Shown here: positions 6,895-18,800 of the stretch, piece after piece
Position numbering within the stretch: position 1 is the first letter of the stretch
Layout: every line of letters starts with the position of its first letter
Assembly: GCF_008086045.1 (NCBI RefSeq)
Contig: NZ_VSEY01000064.1
Span: 1-55,576, forward strand
Direction of reading: 5' to 3'
Length of the DNA: 55,576 bases
Source of the DNA: Nonomuraea sp. PA05
GTDB lineage: Bacteria; Actinomycetota; Actinomycetes; Streptosporangiales; Streptosporangiaceae
Position numbers and translations under genes: made by a program
Notes under the pieces: generated by a model
The model's database searches: none
What the model was told of the DNA's origin: nothing
The model's input: the letters and a program-made list of their open reading frames with translations, nothing else

Positions 6895-9800
6895 CGGGCA
6901 CGATAGGTGAGGATCAGCCCCAGCCCCGCCAGCCCTGACTTGTCGCCTTCCAGCACCAGCCGCCACGTCCCGGCGCTGAACCCGGGGGTGGGCAGGAGCC
7001 TGCCCTCGTCGAGGGGCAGGCCGGGGTCGCCGTTGAGCAGGAACCGGCCGGCGCCCGCCGGTGCGTACAGGGCGTACACGCCGGTGACGGCCCTGCCGGT
7101 CATGCCGGGGAACATCTCCGGCGTGAGCGGCAGGGTCAGCGTGCCGTCGGTGCCGTCGGTGAACGCCGCCCACTCATCGGGGAACTCCGCGGGCACGTCG
7201 CAGTAGCGGGCCGCGGAGTAGGGCTTGAGCATGCCCTTGACCGCGCCCGCGAACGGCTCGCCGCCCTGCTCGGCGGAGTACTTCACGGTGACGGTCACGT
7301 CCATGAGCTGGGACGCGCCGCCGGCGGGCAGCTCCAGCCGCCACCGGGAGACGGCGCCCGTGCCCTCGAAGGGCAGGTAGCGCTCGTCGTCGTAGCGCAG
7401 CTCGAACAGGCCGTTGTTGTCCTTGTACTCCTCCAGGTCCGACAGGGCGATCTGCTGGCCGCCCCGCCAGTCGGCGCGCACGTTCGCCGGCAGCGGGCCC
7501 TTGGCGTCGAGCAGGTACTTCACGGCCTTGGGGTCGGCCGCGAGCACCGTCCTGCTGTCGAGCTGGGTCAGCACCCCGTTGAGGCCGATCGGGCCGTCGG
7601 GGCCGGTGAAGGTGACCGACACCGTCTTGATCCGCCGCCGGTAGTGGCCGGGGAAGTCGCGGTCGAACAGCGCCTCGGTCAGCGCGAACTCGCAGCGGCC
7701 CGTGGTGCGCAGGCCGAGCGCGGCCAGCGGGTCGAGCGCGAGCAGCGACACCTTCTTGATGATCTCCAGGCCGCGCCGGTCGGTCTCGGCCCACGCCCTG
7801 CTCATCCGCTCCAGGTCCAGGCCGAGGCTCTCGGCGGCGAGCAGGCCGTTGCGCCGGCTCTCCCAGTACATCGGCTGGATGTAGTCGGCCTGCCCTTCAG
7901 GGACGCCCCGCTCGTACTGGAAGGAGCGTTGCGCGGCGCGCGCCGTCTCGTACGCCATCGCGTACGCCTGGAAGTACAGCCCCGCCAGCCGCCCCGACAT
8001 CCACTGGTAGAGCTGGAGGCTGGTGAACTTGCCCGTCATGAACGCGCCGACGGCCTCCAGGTTCGCGATCTGCTGGCCGAGGACGTCCAGCTCCCGCTGG
8101 GCGGCGCTGAGCCGCAGCTCCGCGGCCCGCACCTGGTGGCCGAGCTGCTCCACGTCGTTGCGGGCCAGGGCGAGCTGGAAGGCCCAGTCGTGCGCCATCC
8201 GCTCCTGGTCGGCGCGGATGCCGAGCAGCTCACCGATGACGTTCAGCCCCTCGGCGGTGGCCGAGGCGGCCTCGCCGCCGTGCTCCAGCGCCTCCGTCAC
8301 CTGCTGGCCGCCCTGCTTGGTGCCCATGATGAACAGGCCGACCAGCACGTCCGGCAGGCCGGAGGCGATGGCGCCGCCGGTCTGGAAGGCGGCGGCGACG
8401 GCGTGCGCGACCACGGCCGCGGACATCATGCCGAGCTGCGCCTGCTCCAGCGGGGTGAGCCCGGTGGCGATCAGCCCCTCGTAGTGGCCGGCCCGCTCCT
8501 GCGCGCCCCGCTCGCCGGCCCGCGCCTCGCGCAGGCCCTCGGCGGCGATCTCGACCTCCAGCTCGCGCACCGCGCGGGTGAGGGTCAGGATCGTGCCCTC
8601 GTGCCGGTTGTTGAGCAGCGCCAGCTCCTCGGCGTCGCGCCGTTCCAGCACGTTGAGCAGGTCCACGCCGAACTGGCGCAGCTTGTCCACCAGTTCCTGC
8701 GCCTTGCGCAGCACGACGGGGAAGCGGTGGTGCGGCACCGGCACGGCCGCGGCGGCGGCGAGCCGGTCGAGCGACGCTCCCGCCGCCACGCCGCGCACCA
8801 GCGCCATCACGTCCGCGGGCGGCTCGAACAGCGGCAGCGGCCGGCTGACGCCCATGATGTCGAGCGAGGCCCTGATCTTGCGCAGCCGGTCCTCGACGCG
8901 GTCCCAGTACTCCAGGTAGACGCTGTTGGCCGGGACGTGGAAGTACGGTCCCTCGACGCTGGCGTGCACCTGGCCCGCCCCCTGGAGCATCGCGCCGCCC
9001 GCCGTCAGCTCGGGAACCCCGCCGTTCTGCGGCGCCCGCCGGATCTGCTCGTACGTGAGCGCCGCCCCCAGTTCACGCGGCCCGAGGTTCTCCGGCGGAC
9101 GCTTCCCGAGCAGGTCGTAGGCGAAGACGTAGAGCATCCTGGCCTCGTCCACGCTCTCCGCGGTGTACTGGCGGAAGAGCAGGTCACCCCAGTCGAGCAG
9201 GTTGTCGACGTAGGCCATCACGACCGCGCGCCGGTAGGCCGACGGCCGCAGCTCGGCGATCGCGTGCGGGTCGAAGGGATCCTCCAGGTACGCCTTCAGC
9301 AGCGCCACCCGGTCGCCCATGAGGTCGTACTGGCGGCGCAGCCGGCCGAGCATGGCGACGCGCTCCAGCAGCCCGGCGCGCGCGGGCTCCGCCTCGGGCG
9401 GCACCGTCAGCGCCTCGATCGCCTCCTCGATCGGCGGCAGCTTGCCGCCCGGGAGCCCGGCCAGGTAGTCCTTCTCGCCGTCGGTCAGCTCGCGCCGGTG
9501 CTGGAAGGCGGGCGCCATCGGCTCCACGTCGCGCAGGATGTCCGCCAGGTCGTCGCCGGCCTCGCCCGCGTCGATCCGCGCCAGGTCGTCGCGGCAGCTC
9601 TGGACGAGCGCCTCGACGTCCACGGCCAGGAAGGGCAGGAACCGCCAGTAGCGCGGCCTGGTCGGGTCGAAGACGTACTCGTACCAGGTGCGGGCGTCGT
9701 CGAAGCGCTGGGCGGCGTTGAGCGCCTGCGCGATGAGGGTGGGGGCGTGGAAGAAGACCTCCCAGTAGTAGATGCCGTTGCCGCTGTTGAAGTCCAGGTG

Positions 9801-12800
9801 CGAGCTGGTCGGCACGCCCTGTTCCGCGGTCTGCTCGGTGACCATGATGGTGGTGGCGTCGGACGTCCGCGTGCTGAAGGCGGGCAGCTCGTCGAGCTCC
9901 TGCACGCGCGGCGCGAGCAGCGCGGGCACGCCGCCCTCCAGCAGCGCCTTGTTCAGCTTGTACGCCGTGCTGGAGGTGAGCCGGACGACCTCGTGCGGCA
10001 GCGCGGCGATCTCGTAGGGCCGCTGCGTCTTCGGCGCCGAGGAGTAGGCGACGTACTCGGCGCCGAGGAACAGGTGCAGGTCGGTGCTGTCGAGCACGCC
10101 GTCCAGCCTGTCCGCCCAGCCTGCCGGCAGGCCGCCCCAGTTGCCCTCGACGGGGGAGTACGCCGTCACGGACGCCAGCTCCTGCTTCGGCTCCAGCACC
10201 GCGTAGTCCTCGCCGCTGAGCACGTAGCGCAGGCCCGAGCGCCGGAAGACGGCCCGGACGCGGCTGGTCAGCGGCTTGGGATAGCCGGGTTCCGCCAGGG
10301 CGCCGGGGAGGTCGCCGGCCAGCGAGTAGCCGACGTACTCCAGGTTCCTGGCCAGGTACAGCATGCCGTCGGCGACGTAGGCGGCGTCCACGCCCTCGTC
10401 GGTGATGGCCGTCCTGGCCACGCCCAGCGGCTTGATGGCGGACGGGTCGCTCTGCACCCACTCCGGGCGGCCCCTGCCGGAGTCCCTGGTGATGGACAGG
10501 TACGTGCGGGCGGTGTTGTCGAAGAAGTAGCCGCGGTCGCCGTGCCGGAAGGCGGCGCTGACGGGGCCGGACTGCGGCAGGCCGTCGCCGTTGCCCTTCA
10601 GCCCGCGGGCGTCCTCGTCGCGGCCCTCGATGCGCCGGTAGGAGTCGCCGCTCATGACGAACACCTGGCCGTCGCGGAACAGGACCGCGTCCACCCGCGC
10701 GGTGCCGGACGCCCACGGCGGCTGGAAGGTCTCCAGCGGGCCGCCGGGAACGGTTCTGCGCAGCCACGCCTTGCCGGCGGTGTGGTAGTACTCCACGCCG
10801 TCGGCGTCCACGACGGCGACGTCCACCTTCTCCCACTGGGGGAAGCCCTCGCCGTTGCCGGCGATCGGCTTCGGGTAACCGGGGTCGATCATGCCGAACG
10901 GGTCGCCTGAGTAGCGGTAGTAGTTCTCGCCGGAGAACAGGTAGCGGTAGCCGTTCTTGACGATGACGGCGTCCACCTTGGCCTGGTCGTCGTACAGGGC
11001 GGTGGGGACGTGCCCCCAGCGGCCCGACGTCGGCGGCTTGGACAGCCGCAGGGCGGTCGGCCGGTCCTTGGGCAGCTCCACGTAGAACGGGCCCGAGCCG
11101 TCCTCGCCGGTGTTGTTGAAGAAGTACCTGACGCCGACGGGCAACTCGACCGCCGCGTGGATCGGGGACCACACGGGCAGCCTGGCCTGGTTGCCGCTCA
11201 ACGGGAGCGCCGTCTCCTCGCCCAGCGGCGGCGAGACGGGACGGCACAGGAAGCTGCCGCCCTTGTGGTCGACGCTCACCCACGCGCCGCTCTCGGCCTC
11301 GGCCGGCATGGCGAGCTGCACGACCCCTGACGGATCGACCGGCTCGGCGAAGACCCGCTCCAGCCGGGCCGGCCGCACCGGCTCCGGCACGCCCTCGGCG
11401 CGGATCGCGTACAGCTCGGGCGTCAGCGCGAACGCCGAGCGCACCGGCAGCGGGCCGAGCGGCGACAGCACCGTGTACGTGCAGGTGATCAGGATGGTGT
11501 CGTGCGCGTCGCCGTCCGGGGCGGTCGCGGACGCCTGGACGTACAGGCGCACGCCCGTCACCGGCGCGTCCTGCACGTCCTCCAGCGGCAGGACCTGCGC
11601 GGCCCCCCACTCGCCGTTGAGGTTGCGGAAGGAGTAGTTGACCCGCACGCGGTGCTTGGGCGGCGGCGGGGTGAGCGTGCGGGAGTCGCCGCTCTGCTGG
11701 TCGGTGAGCGTGGTCGTGGCGCCCGGCTCCGGCGGGACCGCCTCGACCGTCGGCCAGAAGACGAAGACGCGGCCGAAGGCGTGCACCGGGTAGACCCGCT
11801 CCGCCTCGATCTGCGCGTCCACCTTCAGCCACGGCGCCCAGGTGGCCGACAGGCGGCCGTCGTCCCTGAACTCCGCCTCGCGGCAGTAGTAGCGGCGCGG
11901 CTCGGTCCGCGTCCGGCCGAACAGCACCAGCCGCCGCGCCCCCCGCTCCGCGCCGTCCTCGGTGTAGACGTAGCCGCCGGCGATGGACAGCCGGGAGACC
12001 TCGGTGTACTCGTCGAGATAGCGCTTGTAGGCGCGCTCCACCTTCTCCTGGGTGATCTCGCCCTGCAGCAGGTCGTCCTCCAGGGCACGGAAGGCCGGTG
12101 TCCTGGAGTCGCGCAGCTCGGGGCGCAGGTAGTTCTCCGGGTAGAGGAAGACCTTCCTGTTGGCCTCCCACAGGCGGTAGTTCTTCAGCCACCCCCACCA
12201 GGTCCTGATCCGCTGCCGGGTCTCCTCCGGATCCCGCCCGCCTGCCGGGCGCGCCTGCTCCAGGTCGAGCAGGTAGCGGTGCACGTAGAGCTGGACGGCG
12301 GCGATGGCCTCGCGCACCCGCGAGGTGCGGCCCTGCCCGCCCATCTCGACGTCGGCCAGCAGCCGGTCGTACAGCTCGCCCGAGGTGGCCGGCAGGATGG
12401 AGACGAGGGCGTCGCGCCTGAGCACGTTGATCTCGTCGTGCGCGGTGGCCGACAGCGCCGCCCACTCCCCGCCGGACAGCCGCTCCATGATGCCGAGCAG
12501 GCCGGTGTTCGCCGCCGCCAGGGCGGGTGTCTCGCCGAAGGCGTGCCGCCACACCTCGGAGTGCAGCGTGGACGGCGCGTCGCCGATCCGGCCGGTGAGC
12601 GCGAACAGCTCGGCCAGCCGCAGCAGGAACTCGATCTCGAAGCGGTCCTCCTCGTGCCGCGCGGGCGGCGCGCTCCACCTCGCGGCGGCGACGGCCCCCG
12701 GCTCCGCGGTCAGCAGGGCCGCGTTGCGCCTGGCCCACTTGATCTCGTCGGCGTCCCAGCCGAACAGGTCGCTGAGGTAGGCGTACGGGTCCGGGACGGC

Positions 12801-15800
12801 CGCCGGCGGGTTCAGCAGGAACGCGGGCAGCCCGTCGGGGTGCCGCCGGGCCAGGTCCACGAACCTGGTGATCGTGTGCACGTCGCTCAGCCGGTAGTCG
12901 GCCGTGCCGCCCCAGCGGTGCGCGAACCGCTGCGGGTAGGTGCGGTCCACCTCGTGGTAGCCGCGCGAGTAGCGGACGTACTCCTCGCCCTTGCACAGGT
13001 ACGTGCGCCCCTCGAAGACGAACGCGCCGTCGATGCCCTCCTCGAAGCGGCCGGGCAGGTCGCCCCAGTCGTCCCGCACGGTGCGCGGGTGGCCCTCCTC
13101 GGCCAGCTCGTACGTGCCGCGCGGGTAGCGCACGTACTGGTCGCCCCTGAACGCGTACAGCTCGCCGGTGGGCGCGGCGAAGGCGGCGTCGATCAGCTCG
13201 TGCCCGGCGTCGGCGAAGGCGTTGCGCACCTTGCCGAACACGGCGCTCACGGGCTGCGCCGCCTGGTCGCCGACCCGCAGGTGGAGGGCGCCCTTGAACA
13301 GGTGCACGCCGCCGCCCGGCGCGCGGAAGGCCGCGTCGAGCCCGTCGGCGAACTCCGCCGGCGGCTGATCGGTCATGCGCAGGTCGTAGGCCAGGTTCGG
13401 GACGATCGTGCGGGGATAGCCGTCGTCGGCGTGGGCGTACTCGGTGCCGGTGTAGCGGACGTACTGGTCGCCGGAGAACAGGTACGTGTGCGCGCCGGTG
13501 ACGATCGTCGCGTCCACCTTCTCCCGCTCCGCGATCGTGTTCCTGACGCGGCCGAGGACGCCGAGGCCGAACGTGGCGGTCGCGGCGCGGGAGACGGTGT
13601 GGCAGGCGCCGCCCGCGAACAGGCAGGCGGTGCGCTCGCCCGCGACGGCGGCGTCGATCGTGCGGCCGGTCACCGCGTCGTCGAACGACTCGGGCAGGTT
13701 CGCGAACGCCGCCTCGCGCCGCAGGTTGCCGACGATCTTCTTCGGGTAGCCGGGGTCGACGTAACGGTACTCGGGGCCGGTGTAGCGCACGTACCGGTCG
13801 CCGGAGAACAGGAACGTCGTGTCCTCGCCGAAGACGCAGGCGGCGTCGATGCGGGCGGTCGCGTCGTCGGGCACGAACGGGTTGGGCGACCTGCCCCACC
13901 GGTCGCGGATGACGGCCAGCGGGGCGAACTCGCGCCCGTCGTGCCGGGAGTACTGCTCCGACAGGAAGAAGTACGTCGCGCCGTCCGGCGCGGTGAACGC
14001 CGTGCGCAGCGCGTCGCCGTCCTCCCTGCTCGATTCGAGGAGCCGCTCGAAGCCGGGCCAGAACCGCTCGATCGGGCGCGGGTAGGACCAGGCGCCGCTG
14101 CCCTCGTCGTACTGCACGCAGTGTTCGCCGTGCAGCAGCAGCATGGTGCCGCCGGCGAACAGCACCGCGTCAGGGACGGGGCGCCCCGGCACGCGGTACT
14201 GCTCGGGCACCTCCCAGAAGCTCTCGTCGGCGGTCTGCGGCTCACCGTCTGGCCTGGTGTAGCCGGCGCCGGAGTAGACGACGTACCGGAAGCCGCCCTC
14301 CTCGTCGGGCGACTCGAAGAGGTAGGTCCGGTCGCCGCGCACGTACGCCAGCGCGACGTCGGTCAGGCCGCCCCAGTGCTCGGAGATGATCCGCGGCTCA
14401 CCGTCGATGACCAGGCCGGGGCCGGATCCGGTGGGCGCGTAGACGACGAACTGGTCGCCGCTGAACAGGTACGTCCTGCCGTCCCGGCCAACGAACGCCG
14501 CATCCACCGCGTTGTCCTGATAAATCGTGTTACGTGGGCGGCCCCACTCCTCGGCCAGCGCGTACGCCTTGTTCAGCCGCGTGTTGACGCACCGCGGCCC
14601 CTTGAACAGGTACGTGGTGCCGTCGGCGCCGCACAGCACGGCGTCGAGCCCCCGGCGGAACTCCTCCGGCACGCCGCGCAGCGACCGCGGCGTCACCGTC
14701 TCCGGCTCCACCCCCGCGACCTGCACCGACTCCACGGCCGGACGGTGCCGCCAGACGCCGCCCTCCTCGGCCAGCATCCTGCCGTCCTCCAGGAACACGC
14801 AGCCCGCCCCGGCGAACCAGGCGTCGTCGTAGCGGCGGTAGAGGCCGTCGGAGACGGCGTGGCACCGGTCGCCGCGGAACAGGTAGACGGTGCGGCGGTC
14901 GGCGAAGGCCGCGTCCACCCCGTCGAGCGTGACGTCCAGCGCCGCCATCCCCGGCTCGCGCGCCAGCTCCGACAGCGCGGCCGGATAGCCGTCCTGCACG
15001 TGGTCGAGGTCCGCGTCCAGGTAACGCACGTACTGGTCGCCCGAGAACAGGTACGTGTAGCGGCGCTCCACCGTCCTGCCGTCCACCACCTCCGGCACGG
15101 TCCTGACCAGCGCGGCGTCCACCCGGCCCGTCCTGGCGATCCGGTTGACCACGTTGCCCCAGTACGCCGGCACCGAGGCCGGATAACGGTCGTCGGCCCT
15201 GGTGTGGTCGGCGGTCGAGAAGCGGGTGTACCGGTCGTCGGAGAAGACGTACGTCCTGCCGTCCTTGCCGACGAAGGCCGCGTCCACCCGGGTGAAGGGC
15301 AGCAGGCTGTCCCAGTGCCCGGCGATCGTGCGCGGCTCCGACCACCAGCGGTGCCGGGCGTCGGACATCACGAAGTGCTCGCCGGAGAACAGGTACGTGC
15401 GGCCGGCGCCGTCGGTGAAGACGGCGTCGATCACCGCGAAGCGCGGGTCGGCGGCCAGCGAGGCGGGCAGGTTCCACCAGTTGTCGGAGACCGGCTTGGG
15501 GTAGCCGGCGTCGGGCACGGAGTAGTCCCTGGTGGAGTAGCGCACGTGGAAGTGGCCGGCGTCGGCGTGCACCCGCACGTGCAGCGGGGTGCCGCGCAGC
15601 GTCAGCGCGATGCCCTGCTCCGTGGTGACGTGCCACACCGGGCCCTCGCCGCTGGTCTCGCCCGCCCTGACGGCGGCGTCCTGGGCCAGGGTCAGGCCGT
15701 GCTCCAGGAAGCGGCGGCGCAGCGCCGGCGACAGGCGGCCCTCGTTCAGCTCAGGCTCCTGGGCGAGCGGCACGTCGAACAGGTGGCCGCCGCGCCCGAA

Positions 15801-18800
15801 CAGGTACGTGCAGCCGTCCATCACGAAGGCCGCGCCGACCTCGCGCAGCCCGCCCCAGTCGCCAGCGATGCGCCGGGGGTAGCCGAGATCCACGACGGCG
15901 TAGTCGGCGCCCGAATAGCGCAGGTACCGCTCGCCGCTGAACAGGTACGTCCTGCCGTCCAGGCCCACCAGCGCGGCGTCCACCCGGTCGCGGGTCAGCA
16001 CGCCGGCGAGCCTGCCCCAGCGCTCGGCCGTCGGCTGCGGCACGCCCGCGCCCGACGACGACAGCGCGACCGTCCTGCCCTCCTTGAACAGGTGCGTCAG
16101 CCCCGTGACGGGCTCGGCGAAGGCCGCGTCCACGCCGGTCCCGAACTCGCCGGGCAGCCGGGCGAACTCCGTCTCGACGCGCCTCGGGTAGCCGTCGTCC
16201 ACCCGCACGCCGCCGTTCTCCACGCTGTCGCTGTAGCGGGCCATCTGGTCGCCGCGGAACAGGTACGCCTTGCCGTCCGGGCCTGTGAAGGCGCCGTCGA
16301 GGCCCCGCCCTTCCTCGAAGGCGTTGCGGATGCGGCCCCAGCGGGCGGAGATCGGCTGCTCCTGCTCGCCGAGCTCCAGGTAACGGCCGCCCGCGAACAG
16401 GTGGGTGTGCCCGTCCACGTCGGTGAACGCCGCGTCGAGCGCTCCCGTGAACGCCTCCGGCAGCGGCGTGTCGTGCCCCTCCGCCTGCCACCACTCGGTG
16501 ACGGCGCGCGGGTAGCCCTCGTCCACCGTGGCGAAGCCGGGGCCGGAGTAGCGGATGTACTGGTCGCCGCAGAACAGGTAGGTCCTGCCGTTCTCGTCCA
16601 CGTACGCGCTGTCGATCCTGCGCGGCGCGGCGAAGTTGTTCCTGATCCGGCCCCAGAGCTGGTCGCGGGGCGCCCAGCGGATGCTGCCCCGCTCCTTGAC
16701 GAACAGCCGCGACACCTCACGGCCGGGCTGCTCGCCCTCGGCCCGCTGGAAGGCGCGGCCGACGAGCCACTCCGTGCCGTCGGGGTAGGCGAAGGCGGCA
16801 TCCACGCGGCTCAGGCCGGTGAACCAGGGCGACAGCTCGGTCAGCGCCTTCGGCTTCTGGTCGAGCAGCGTGTAGGTGTCGGCGGAGTAGGCCCAGAAGA
16901 CGTCGCCGGCGAAGAGCAGGATGCGGCCGTCGGAGCCGCGCAGCAGCGCGTCCACGGAGCCGACGCCCGGCGGCAGCGCCAGCGGCTCGGGGAACTTGCC
17001 CGCCAGGTCCTGGTCGTGGAAGACGACGGCGACCTCGGTCTCGTCCATGCCGATCCGGCCCGCCAGCAGCGCGAAGCGGCGGATGCGCTGGTAGGCGGCC
17101 AGCAGGTGCGGGTCGTCCGGCCGCCACGGGTCCGCGATGACCGGCGGGACGAGGAGCTCCATCGCCTCGGGCAGCCCGCCGGTGACGCCCGCGCAGATCG
17201 CCGCGACGCTCTCCTCGGGCACGCCGAACCCGTCGGCCAGCACGGAGACGAGCGCCTGCCGCTGCTCCCCGGCGCGCCGCTCCACGGCGGCCGTCACCTC
17301 CTCGACCGCCGCCGCCAGCTCGACGGCGACGGGGTTCAGCAGGAAGAACACGTCCCGCTCGAAGTCCTCCACTCCCCGCAGCGAGAAGCCGATGACGCCG
17401 GCCGGGTTGGCGAAGAACGGCACGGCCTCGCGCGGCACGGACAGCGCGTCGGTGAGGTGGCCCTCCGCGACCAGCTTCTCGACCAGCAGGCCCTGCTGGT
17501 CCTCGTCCAGGCCGAGCCCCTCCAGCGCCTCCAGGTCGATCCGGTACGGCCGCTCGTCCTGCGCGCACTCGGCCACCCGCTGGGCGACGAGGCCGCTCTC
17601 GGCCTCGGTGAACCCGTCGCCGAGCGACTCCACCTCGGCGACCGGCCAGCCGTCGCTCAGGTACACGCCCTCCATCGCGGCCATCGCCCGCTGCGCCATC
17701 GCCAGGTCCGCGACCTCGGCGAAGTCCTCAGGGGTGAAGGTTAACAGCTCGGCCTCCAGCTCGCCGACCTGCCGGCGCATCGCGTCGAGCACGGCGTGCC
17801 GGTGCGGGTGGAACTCGGCCGGCAGCGCGAGACCGGCGGGCCCGAGCCCGGCCAGCGCCTGCTTGTCCAGGTAGCGGTCCTGCTCGTCGAGGTAGCCGTT
17901 GAAGTGCAGCCCGTCCACCAGCCTGGACAGGCGCGCCTCGCCGAGCCGCAGCCCCGCCAGCAGCTCCCGGTCGAGGACGAGCGGCTCGGCGCGGAAGGCG
18001 TCCACCCGCCCGCGCAGCACGGCGAGCACCTCGGGCGCGACGTCGGACAGGCCCGCGTTGACGCGGAACGCGCCGAGGTTCTCCTCGTCGGCGAAGAACG
18101 CCGGGTCCTGGACGGCGCCCTCCTCGTCCACGTACCCGTGGAAGATCAGGTTGTCGTACAGCTCGTCGAGCTGCCCCTCCGAGAGGTCGCCGAGGGTGGC
18201 CAGGTCGGAGGGGTGGAAGGTGGAGGTGCCGTTGCCGACGCTGTTGATCAGCTTGAACAGCGCCTCCTTGAACGGCACGAAGTCGCGTTCCAGATTCAGC
18301 GCGTAGTCGGTCACGGGCAGCCCGTCGGTGACGAGCGTGCCGTCGGCGCGCAGCCGTCCGGACAGCATGAGCTGGTTGTGGATCTTGCCGGCCAGGCGCT
18401 CGCCGAGCCCCAGCCCGAGCAGGTCGTCGTCCACGACGACGCCCAGGGTGGTGACCGCCTCGTACGCGGCGGCGGCCACCTTGTCCGGGTCGGGGCGCAG
18501 CAGCCGGGGATCGCGGCCCGACACCACCCCTTCGGCGGTGGAGGTGAGCAGGTCGTGCACCACCTGGGCGGCGCGCGGCCCGAAGCGCTCGCCCTCGAAC
18601 GCGGCCGGCCCCATGGCCACCTCGTCGAAGCGCTGCCTGAGGCTGTCGAGCACCGCGAGCCTGTCGTCCTCGCCGGGCCGGCCGCCGAGGATCTCGGCCA
18701 GCTCCCCGGCGCCGAAGCCGCCGTCCTGCATCCAGCGGGCGACCCCGAGCAGCGTCTGGGCCAGCCACAGCGCGGCGGCGGGGTCGCCGCCCTCCAGGAC

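Noticed and set aside
9184..13899. 1571-codon minus-strand frame within the toxin gene
   Set aside because: It is the toxin sequence read in a shifted phase; Arg/Gly/Pro-rich with no motifs.
7644..17744. Very long plus-strand open frames opposite the Tc-toxin gene (up to about 2080 codons)
   Set aside because: They are antisense to the toxin gene, Val/Arg/Gln/Gly-rich with no domain pattern, and their third-position bias follows the toxin frame. They are GC-rich shadow frames.
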